Source: Firmicutes bacterium CAG:341 (GTDB taxonomy: Bacteria > Bacillota > Clostridia > Oscillospirales > Acutalibacteraceae). Taken from it: a DNA stretch of 15,355 nucleotides. Below, in pieces: positions 1-6,352 of the stretch. Each line of letters opens with the position of its first letter. Positions within the stretch are counted from its first letter, which is position 1. The notes beneath the pieces are model-generated. The model made no database searches and was not told the DNA's origin. It saw only the letters and a list, made by a program, of their open reading frames with translations. Where the stretch lies: positions 70,803 through 86,157 of the forward strand of contig FR895338.1 in NCBI GenBank assembly GCA_000434995.1. The letters are read 5' to 3'. The translations under genes were made by a program, and so were the position numbers.

Positions 1-213
1 AATGCTGCTACTATCGGAATTGCCATAAACGGTTCGGTAGACACCAACACACAAAATGTATTAAACGGTGACACAGCAACCGCGCAAGGAAAATATATTG
101 TTTATGTGCCGGCAAATACAACATCAACCGTTTCTGTAAGAGTTGTTTCAGGAACCATAACAGGTGCATCTCCTACTGTCGGAACAAATCTGTCTGTTAT
201 CAGAATAGCTTGA
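1..213 (+). CDS. C-terminal fragment of a surface/fibre-like protein (collagen-like or BclA-type trimerising domain)
   Basis: An open frame enters from the left edge in frame 1 and ends at TGA 211-213, leaving 70 residues of an incomplete protein. The fragment is rich in Thr, Val, Asn, Gly and Ser with alternating hydrophobic residues, as expected for a beta-sandwich, and ends in the motif GTNLSVIRIA. That ending is typical of the C-terminal jelly-roll trimerisation domain of bacterial collagen-like/BclA-type surface proteins and of some phage-derived fibres. No collagen Gly-X-Y repeat is visible, because the upstream part is missing. The gene converges on the minus-strand membrane protein 38 bases away. 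The family call is pattern recognition from a short piece; the reading frame itself is clear. Confidence 0.55.
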   Translation, partial: NAATIGIAINGSVDTNTQNVLNGDTATAQGKYIVYVPANTTSTVSVRVVSGTITGASPTVGTNLSVIRIA

Positions 214-221
214 TTTTTAAT

Positions 222-242
222 AGGTATGGTTAATCCATGCCT
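222..242. terminator. short hairpin between convergent genes, possible weak terminator
   Basis: AGGTATGG (222-229) and CCATGCCT (235-242) pair over 8 bp, including one G-T pair, around a 5-base loop. The hairpin sits exactly between the two convergent stop codons. Neither strand has a proper U-tract after the stem, so it is at best a weak or Rho-assisted terminator. Confidence 0.3.
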
Positions 243-251
243 TACATAAAA

Positions 252-1778
252 TCATTTGGCTTTAACAATGTGGCGGTATGCGTTATAGCTAATCGGTTGA
301 ACTGAAATATCATTATCAATGTTATAAAATTCCTTATACCTGTTTTCCCAAATACCATACCACCTAAACAATCGCGGTGTAGTTCCCTCTGTATAAGATT
401 CAAGTTCTTTTGGAAAATGCGGAAGATATACAGTTTTATTTCCACTTTCAATTTGCGAAATGATAAAACTGTTTCTTTCATCTTCAAAGTGCTTTATTTG
501 TGTATATTTAACAGCATAAAATACGCAACTTGCACACAATGCAATAATAACTAAAACATAAAGACCTTTAATCACATTTTTGTCATGTACAAAGTTATGA
601 ATAATAAACATTAACAATTCACAGCTATATATTATCATCATAACATATGCCGAATAAAAGCATCTGCCGGTTACGGGTGTAACAATTAGCAGAGGTGTAA
701 CATTCACGCATACAGCGAATACCGGGACAAGCATTTTGAACATCTTATTTTTATCTTTAACAGCAAATAAAGGAATTAAAGCTAAATTACATACAAATAA
801 GATTTCAGCAATAAATCTTATGGCGATAACCAAAGGCAAAGAAAATATTTCTTTAGAAAACACATTAAATTCTTTTAACAAAACAAGAAGCGAAATACAA
901 ACATTAAATGTAGCTAAAGAAAAAAGCAAGCATCTTTTCTTTTTATTTTTAACATTTAAAACTATTACAAACAGCAAAAAAGAAATAATGATATTTAATA
1001 TAACATTACTTTCAATAAACCTTGAACATACCGTATCAATACTTTTTAAAATCCAAGTAAAATTATCACTACTATCCCCTGCCATACTTCTATATGAGTC
1101 TTTGCCGGATGATATAATACCGTAAGCCGAATTGGAAAACATTATTACAAAGCCAATAACATTTCCCAAAAAATTTGAAATATGAACTGCAAATACACTC
1201 TTAAACTTAATATATGAATAAATAATTATTGCTAAAGATAAAGTAATATTTAAAATGGTATTATGCTCCATAAAAAGATTTCCGCAAATACCGATTGCAA
1301 AAGAAAAAGGAATTAAGATTTTACTGTATACAGGCTTGTCCTGCGAAAATATGTTTTTAACTATATTAAGATAAAGTAAAATAGCTATAACCGGCGGAAT
1401 ATAATTTGCCAAACCTGAAGCCCAAGCCATAGTTTGCCTAAACACATTTGCCGGCATAAAAAACAGCAACAGCAAAGGAAACAGAAAATATAAAAACCTA
1501 TCCTTGCCAATATATTCATAAATTAACAAAACGACTGCAAACGAAATAACCGCCATTCCTATTGTTTTAATAAATGCATTTTTAGTTAAGAATAATATCA
1601 GCAGATTTCCGAGATACCGTCCGTTATATCCTGCAAAATGCGACGCAAGCCTTTCCATTCCGACACTTGTGCCCCAAGCCCAATCATCACTGCCGAAAGG
1701 GATTGTAGACATAATATATATAAAGAAAAGAAATGCGCCAAAAATGATAGTCAGTTTATAGCCTTTTTTCTTTGTCAT
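252..1778 (-). CDS. polytopic membrane protein, DUF6056/GT-C glycosyltransferase-like
   Basis: A 508-residue protein with about ten or more hydrophobic segments and a soluble C-terminal tail of roughly 80 residues. After the first membrane segment (about 8-27) comes an external loop with Ser30-Asp31-Asp32-Trp, then NGRYLGN (52-58) and a later ASGLANYIPP stretch (120-129). An acidic pair in the first loop followed by an N-G-R motif resembles DUF6056 and related GT-C proteins, where such Asp residues bind the lipid-phosphate sugar donor. Transfer of a sugar to a cell-surface polymer is therefore a reasonable inference, not shown. The ATG start is preceded by AAGGTG six bases upstream. The gene is transcribed alone, convergent to the left-edge gene and downstream of the GH18 terminator. 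Codon use and AT content do not differ obviously from the neighbours. The acceptor is unknown. Confidence 0.65.
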   Translation of the reverse strand: MTKKKGYKLTIIFGAFLFFIYIMSTIPFGSDDWAWGTSVGMERLASHFAGYNGRYLGNLLILFLTKNAFIKTIGMAVISFAVVLLIYEYIGKDRFLYFLFPLLLLFFMPANVFRQTMAWASGLANYIPPVIAILLYLNIVKNIFSQDKPVYSKILIPFSFAIGICGNLFMEHNTILNITLSLAIIIYSYIKFKSVFAVHISNFLGNVIGFVIMFSNSAYGIISSGKDSYRSMAGDSSDNFTWILKSIDTVCSRFIESNVILNIIISFLLFVIVLNVKNKKKRCLLFSLATFNVCISLLVLLKEFNVFSKEIFSLPLVIAIRFIAEILFVCNLALIPLFAVKDKNKMFKMLVPVFAVCVNVTPLLIVTPVTGRCFYSAYVMMIIYSCELLMFIIHNFVHDKNVIKGLYVLVIIALCASCVFYAVKYTQIKHFEDERNSFIISQIESGNKTVYLPHFPKELESYTEGTTPRLFRWYGIWENRYKEFYNIDNDISVQPISYNAYRHIVKAK

Positions 1779-1806
1779 AATATCACCTTACTTTTTCCAA
1801 GGCAAG

Positions 1807-1834
1807 ATATTAACACGGAAAAGCTAAAAATCAA
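1807..1834 (-). promoter_or_regulatory. candidate sigma-A promoter for the DUF6056-like gene
   Basis: Reading on the minus strand, TTGATT (1829-1834) is followed after 16 bases by TAATAT (1807-1812). A TG one base upstream of the latter makes an extended -10 element. The predicted start is near 1800, giving a leader of about 22 bases with AAGGTG before the ATG at 1778. Both hexamers match the consensus at only four of six positions, so this is a modest candidate. Confidence 0.45.
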
Positions 1835-1865
1835 GCAGAAAAAAGTAAATAAATTATTAAATTTT

Positions 1866-1907
1866 AAAAAAGCAGACATTTTGGAAAAATACCAAAAGTC
1901 TGCTTTT
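1866..1907 (-). terminator. strong intrinsic terminator ending the long minus-strand operon
   Basis: A 10-bp outer stem (1868-1877 with 1898-1907, AAAAGCAGAC/GTCTGCTTTT) continues, past a single bulged base, into a 6-bp inner stem (TTTTGG/CCAAAA) with a 7-base loop. On the minus strand the stem runs directly into six consecutive T. It begins three bases beyond the GH18 stop codon, so it closes the tepA-to-GH18 transcription unit. On the plus strand only four T follow, so it is directional. Confidence 0.9.
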
Positions 1908-1910
1908 AAA

Positions 1911-3242
1911 TTAGTTGTTTCTATCATTTATACTTTGTGAAATAGCTGTAAAAAGTGATAAATCTTTATGGTTTAAATCATCACACGCATATCTAAACAC
2001 CATTACCCCGCCGATATTATAATCAATTGCAAGTGCTGTTTTATCATAAACAAGTTGAAATGAATTGAAATATACATCATTACCATCTATTTCAGTTTTA
2101 TTTGAATACTTTCCGAGTACATCGGAATAATCGCTGTAATCGTACCAAAATTTGCCTTTATCAACAGGTCTGCCGTAAAACGGAATGCCCAAATCAAGCA
2201 CTTTACTGTCAAACCCGGCATCAATAAACTTTTCAATACCTTTTTGTGCAGTATCAAATGATGAATGGTCACCGTTGTCATCAAATAAATCATATTCCAT
2301 CATTTCAACCATATCAACACACTGTATAGCATCTTTACTTAGTCCAATATCCCAATCCGCCATTGCCAAGCCGATTTTTTTATCACCCAATTCAGAATCA
2401 AGACTTACAATAAAATCACTAAAAGCTTTCCAATACTTAGCTTTTATAGGATATTCATAGTCAAAAAATACACCGTCCAAATTATAATCTTCAAGTAAGT
2501 CTGAAATTTTTGAAGTCAAAGTACTGTTTTCAAATGCCTTGGTATGCTTTTGGGCTTTGTTTTCCATTTGTGATTTCCAATCATCAATACCATCGTCGGC
2601 ATTCGGGCCTAAAATATTAACATATATATTAACATCTCTGTCACCGATAACCGTCTTTAAGTTTTTAAGCGCAGTTTTAAGCATTTTTCTGCCGGAAATA
2701 TCTTCACTATCATTATACTGAATTTCGCCGTCTGTATTAAAATTAACACAAGAGAAAAGTATGACATCGGTAATCGTATCAAATGTATAAGATTTTAAAT
2801 CATCAATGTTTTGAATTTCATCTGCAACAATATATGAAGTTACCCTGAAATCATCAAAAGGTTCATTATCATTTTCATAAACCGATATTGATTTTACATT
2901 TGATTTGCCGCTTTCTATCTCTATACTAAGCGAAGATGTTTTTACAGGTGCAAAAGCACAATATTTATATGTACTGTTATTATTCTGCTGATAAATAAGA
3001 TTATCACCGTCAAATATTTTAATCGGTGTTGACATAGGCTTTTTAAGGTTAACTACAATATTATTAACCGTATGCTCATCAAAAGATACAACAACCTTAT
3101 CTTCACTGTTCCATTCGATTTCAGTATCTTCAATCAATCCGTCAATTTTTGTGGCAAGTTGATTGCTTTCCTTTGACTGTGCACTGCACGCACAAAGAAA
3201 AGTAAATAAAAGCACTAAAAGTAATGATAATATTTTTTTCAT
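1911..3242 (-). CDS. GH18-fold glycoside hydrolase lipoprotein
   Basis: A 443-residue protein. The start is the ATG at 3242: it is preceded by AAGAAGAGG and opens a lipoprotein signal peptide (KK, hydrophobic run 4-16, lipobox LCAC with acylated Cys19). A longer frame reaching 3305 would bury this signal. A beta-rich region of about 110 residues precedes the TIM barrel. GH18 landmarks follow in order: LDGVFFDYEYP (255-265, proton donor Glu263), the M-x-Y-D element MMEYD (314-318), GIPFYGRP (352-359) and GGVMVFRY (411-418). The family DxDxE motif reads FxDxE, so the first Asp is Phe259. The barrel-closing Trp also appears to be Phe. It probably acts outside the membrane on an N-acetylglucosamine-containing polymer such as peptidoglycan, cortex or chitin; the substrate is unknown. 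It is last in the operon, four bases after comF. Confidence 0.85.
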   Translation of the reverse strand: MKKILSLLLVLLFTFLCACSAQSKESNQLATKIDGLIEDTEIEWNSEDKVVVSFDEHTVNNIVVNLKKPMSTPIKIFDGDNLIYQQNNNSTYKYCAFAPVKTSSLSIEIESGKSNVKSISVYENDNEPFDDFRVTSYIVADEIQNIDDLKSYTFDTITDVILFSCVNFNTDGEIQYNDSEDISGRKMLKTALKNLKTVIGDRDVNIYVNILGPNADDGIDDWKSQMENKAQKHTKAFENSTLTSKISDLLEDYNLDGVFFDYEYPIKAKYWKAFSDFIVSLDSELGDKKIGLAMADWDIGLSKDAIQCVDMVEMMEYDLFDDNGDHSSFDTAQKGIEKFIDAGFDSKVLDLGIPFYGRPVDKGKFWYDYSDYSDVLGKYSNKTEIDGNDVYFNSFQLVYDKTALAIDYNIGGVMVFRYACDDLNHKDLSLFTAISQSINDRNN

Positions 3243-3246
3243 AATC

Positions 3247-3957
3247 TTACCTCTTCTTCTTTTCAGGTGTAATGGCAATTGTTGCACTCCACACGCCTGA
3301 GGCACCGTAAATATTCAGCATTTTTGCACACTCATTTAAAGTTGAACCTGTTGTTTTCAAATCATCAATAAGCAGTATATTTTTGCCTTTAACAATTTCT
3401 TTATCTTTAACATCAAATGCACCGTAAACATTTACTTTTCTTTCACGGGCAGATAATGATTTTTGAGATTTTGTTTTACGCACTTTTATAAGCAAATCCT
3501 CTAATTCAATGTTAAGAATATCGGAAATTTCTTTTGCAAGCAGATACGACTGATTATAATCTCTTTTTCTAAAATCTTTTTTAGTCATAGGAATATATGT
3601 AATCATATCAAAATCAACATTATAATTTTTACTGATACATTCTGCCATATCCTTTGCATAGCGTTTTGAAAGAAAAGGCATATACGAACTTTTAAAATGA
3701 TTTATTCCCCTTTTAAGATTTTCATCATAAATATAAGGCGCTACTATCTGCTTATATTCATTTTTATGCTTATCACAGGTGCAACTTTTCTTGTTTAATC
3801 CGCAGCTGATACAATACGGCGGTTCGTTTTTCTCGGCGGTTTTACAATTATCGCAAACCACTTTATCAAACTCAATCACTTCACCGCAAAGTTCACATCT
3901 CTTGGTAAAAAGCGAATTGAATATTTTATCAATTACAATTTTTAAATCTTCAATCAT
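3247..3957 (-). CDS. comF: ComF family amidophosphoribosyltransferase-like competence protein
   Basis: A 236-residue protein of normal ComF length. The N-terminus carries four Cys pairs (21/24, 35/38, 49/52 and 59/61) consistent with a zinc-binding domain. Next come the family signatures RKRDYNQ (130-136) and the QKSLSARERKVNVYGAF stretch (165-181). The phosphoribosyltransferase PRPP loop is ILLIDDLKTTGST (194-206), with Asp198-Asp199. ComF is a cytoplasmic factor needed for uptake of transforming DNA, proposed to link the importer to recombination/primosome proteins; its phosphoribosyl substrate is not established. The ATG overlaps the comEA stop in an ATGA junction, and four bases separate it from the GH18 lipoprotein. 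The codons for its final Lys-Lys-Lys-Arg also form that gene's ribosome binding site. No helicase-type comFA lies beside it. Confidence 0.92.
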   Translation of the reverse strand: MIEDLKIVIDKIFNSLFTKRCELCGEVIEFDKVVCDNCKTAEKNEPPYCISCGLNKKSCTCDKHKNEYKQIVAPYIYDENLKRGINHFKSSYMPFLSKRYAKDMAECISKNYNVDFDMITYIPMTKKDFRKRDYNQSYLLAKEISDILNIELEDLLIKVRKTKSQKSLSARERKVNVYGAFDVKDKEIVKGKNILLIDDLKTTGSTLNECAKMLNIYGASGVWSATIAITPEKKKR

Positions 3958-4418
3958 ACTGTTACATAAGGCTCAATTTTAGCAAAAGTTGCATCGCCGA
4001 TACCTTTTATATCCTTTAATTGTGACACACTTGTGTATCCGCCAAGGTAATCACGATAATCCAATATTGCCTGCGCCCTTGTTTCACCGATACCTTCAAT
4101 AGTAGTCAATTCTTCAAGCGAACAGGAATTTAGGTTTATCGGATATTCCACATTAGTTGAAAGAACATTTTGCTGTGACTGTGTTTCGTTAATAACCGTA
4201 GTTTTATCAACAACTGAATTTTGCTTTTCTAAAGCAGTCGAATTATCATCGGTTGAGCTAATTGATGAAGCAGCCGATGTAACAGTCGAACTGCTGTAAT
4301 CTTCTAATTCAATGTTATTGACTTTAGGCAATTTAAATGCGTAAATAACCAGAACTATTGAAACAACAATAAGCCCGATACCGATAATTATTGACGCTTG
4401 TCTGTGTGATGAATTCAT
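3954..4418 (-). CDS. comEA: ComEA-like helix-hairpin-helix DNA receptor
   Basis: A 154-residue protein with one N-terminal membrane anchor (about 9-29) and a Ser/Thr-rich flexible linker (about 40-90). The C-terminal ComEA domain starts at PINLNSCSLEEL (93-104). It holds two helix-hairpin-helix motifs, IEGIGETRAQAIL (107-119) and IKGIGDATFAKI (137-148). The layout matches ComEA, which binds incoming double-stranded DNA outside the membrane and passes it to the ComEC channel. It is a little shorter than B. subtilis ComEA because the linker is short. Unlike the B. subtilis comE operon, no comEC follows. It overlaps ygiQ and comF by four bases each (ATGA), so all three are probably translated in a coupled way. 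Confidence 0.9.
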   Translation of the reverse strand: MNSSHRQASIIIGIGLIVVSIVLVIYAFKLPKVNNIELEDYSSSTVTSAASSISSTDDNSTALEKQNSVVDKTTVINETQSQQNVLSTNVEYPINLNSCSLEELTTIEGIGETRAQAILDYRDYLGGYTSVSQLKDIKGIGDATFAKIEPYVTV

Positions 4419-6301
4419 TTTCTTTTGCCCTTACCTGACATAGAATATTTTTTACTTTTATTAAAGTTTCTGTTCTGATTTCTGCCGTTTTGATTAACTG
4501 AATGTGACGGTTTTGCCGGCTTGATTAAACATTTATTGTCATATCCTATTAAATCATATCTTTTAGCTTTTCTTAACGCTTCTTCAACAAGCCTTTGATT
4601 TTTAGGATTAAAGTATTGAAGTAATGCCCTTTGAAGTGCTTTATCATGCTCGCTTTTTGCAACATATACGCTTTCCATAGTATATGGGTCAAGTTCCGTA
4701 TAAAACATACAGGTTGAAATTGTACCCGGAGTCGGATAAAAATCCTGCACCTGCTCCGGCCTGATATGATTTTTCTTTAAAAACAATGCAAGTTCAATTG
4801 CATCATCAAGTGTTGAACCCGGATGTGATGACATAAGATAAGGAACAAGATATTGCTCTTTATTTATTTCTCCGGTATATTCAAAATACCTGCACGAAAA
4901 CTTGATATAAGCTTCAATATGTGGCTTTCCCATCTTATCAAGTACAGATGCACTGCAATGCTCCGGCGCAACTTTCAATTGGCCTGATACATGATGTTCA
5001 ACTAACTCTTTAAAAAATGTATCGTCTTTATCTTCAAGCAAATAATCATACCTGATACCGCTTCTTATAAACACTTTTTTAACTTTTGGAAGTGAGCGAA
5101 CTTGGCGCAAAATATCAAGATACTCACTGTGGTCAACACTTAAATTTTTGCAAGGTTTAGGCGCAAGGCACTTTTTGCCCTTGCAAAGCCCGTGTTTCTC
5201 CTGAAAAGTGCAAGATGGTTTTCTGAAATTTGCGGTAGGCCCGCCTACATCGTGTATGTAGCCTTTAAATCCAGGCATATGAGTAAGTTTTTCAGCTTCG
5301 GCAATAATACTTTTTTTAGAGCGTGATGTAACATATCTTCCTTGGTGAAATGCAATTGAGCAAAAATTACAAGCACCGAAACATCCGCGGTTATGAGTGA
5401 TTGAAAACTCAACTTCCTTTATTCCCGGAACTCCGCCGAGTTTTTCATAAGACGGGTGATATGCCCTTGCATATGGCAATGAATATACTTTATCAAGTTC
5501 ACTTTGCGTAAGCGGCGGCATTGGCTTATTTTGAACAAGCATAATTTTGCCGTGCTTTTGCTTAATAAGTCTGCCGCGAATATGGTCTTGCTCATCCTGC
5601 TCTATTCTGCAAGATTTAGCGTATTCTTTTTTACTGTTAACCACATTATCAAAGCTTGGCACTTCAACACCGTCATATGGTGTTTCATTATTCGGGCAAA
5701 TATAGCATGTACCTAAAATATCGCGCATATCGGCAATATTTTCGCCGCTGTCAAGTCTTTTAGCAATTTCAACGGTTTGCTTTTCGCCCATACCGAAAGT
5801 AAGTAAATCAGCTTTTGAATCAATAAGAATACTCGGTCTGATACTATCATCCCAATAATCATAATGAGCAAAACGGCGGAGCGACGCTTCAAGTCCGCCA
5901 ATAATAACCGGGCAATCGGGATAAATCCTCTTAATAATATTTGAATAAACAATAACTGCCCTATCAGGCCTTTTGCCTGCAACACCACCGGCAGTATAAG
6001 CATCATCGTGCCTTAATCTTTTGGCCGCAGTATAATGTGCCACCATAGAATCAATATTACCGCTTGTAACCATAAAGGCCAAACGCGGGCGGCCAAACTG
6101 TGTAAAATCACCGTCATTTTTCCAATTAGGTTGGCTTAATACCGCAACTCTGTACCCTTTATTTTCAAGAAGTCTTGTAAGAATCGCTACACCAAAAGAC
6201 GGATGGTCAACATAGCTGTCACCTGTAACAAAAACAAAATCAACATCCTGCCAACCGCGTTCAAGCATTTCTTTTTTATTTATAGGTAGAAAATCGTTCA
6301 T
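4415..6301 (-). CDS. ygiQ: YgiQ family (UPF0313) radical SAM protein
   Basis: A 628-residue protein, full length for the YgiQ family. I place the start at the ATG at 6301, preceded by GAGGAG four bases upstream; a TTG twelve bases earlier overlaps that site and is unlikely. The N-terminal third resembles a cobalamin-type Rossmann domain (VTGDSYVDHPSFG near 25; IIGGLEASLRRFAHYDYW near 133). The radical SAM cluster is CFGACNFC (Cys307, Cys311, Cys314). A second group of four cysteines (364, 373, 378, 384) recurs in this family and may bind another metal cluster. The C-terminal tail of about 35 residues is rich in Asn, Lys, Arg and Ser, suggesting nucleic-acid contact. The reaction is not established. 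It heads the downstream half of the operon, has its own promoter and overlaps comEA by four bases. Confidence 0.93.
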   Translation of the reverse strand: MNDFLPINKKEMLERGWQDVDFVFVTGDSYVDHPSFGVAILTRLLENKGYRVAVLSQPNWKNDGDFTQFGRPRLAFMVTSGNIDSMVAHYTAAKRLRHDDAYTAGGVAGKRPDRAVIVYSNIIKRIYPDCPVIIGGLEASLRRFAHYDYWDDSIRPSILIDSKADLLTFGMGEKQTVEIAKRLDSGENIADMRDILGTCYICPNNETPYDGVEVPSFDNVVNSKKEYAKSCRIEQDEQDHIRGRLIKQKHGKIMLVQNKPMPPLTQSELDKVYSLPYARAYHPSYEKLGGVPGIKEVEFSITHNRGCFGACNFCSIAFHQGRYVTSRSKKSIIAEAEKLTHMPGFKGYIHDVGGPTANFRKPSCTFQEKHGLCKGKKCLAPKPCKNLSVDHSEYLDILRQVRSLPKVKKVFIRSGIRYDYLLEDKDDTFFKELVEHHVSGQLKVAPEHCSASVLDKMGKPHIEAYIKFSCRYFEYTGEINKEQYLVPYLMSSHPGSTLDDAIELALFLKKNHIRPEQVQDFYPTPGTISTCMFYTELDPYTMESVYVAKSEHDKALQRALLQYFNPKNQRLVEEALRKAKRYDLIGYDNKCLIKPAKPSHSVNQNGRNQNRNFNKSKKYSMSGKGKRK

Positions 6302-6315
6302 ATATCTCCTCAAAC

Positions 6316-6344
6316 ATTATACATCTGTACAAATCATATTTCAA
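6316..6344 (-). promoter_or_regulatory. internal sigma-A promoter for ygiQ-comEA-comF-GH18
   Basis: On the minus strand TTGAAA (6339-6344), a 17-base spacer and a perfect TATAAT (6316-6321) lie in the 51-base gap after the ftsK stop codon. The predicted start is 6309-6310, leaving only 8-9 untranslated bases, so the mRNA would begin as (A)GGAGATAT followed by the AUG. It would uncouple the last four genes of the operon from tepA-ftsK. Confidence 0.75.
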
Positions 6345-6352
6345 GACTACAC

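Noticed and set aside
736..1125. 129-codon plus-strand open frame inside the DUF6056-like gene
   Set aside because: Antisense shadow of an AT-rich membrane gene; Lys/Asn/Thr-rich composition and no recognisable domain.
1638..1940. 100-codon plus-strand open frame across the DUF6056-like promoter and the GH18 terminator
   Set aside because: It runs antisense through one gene, a promoter and a terminator hairpin, and encodes no recognisable sequence.
3243..3305. 21-residue N-terminal extension of the GH18 protein
   Set aside because: It would overlap comF and hide the lipoprotein signal peptide; the ATG at 3242 has a strong ribosome binding site.
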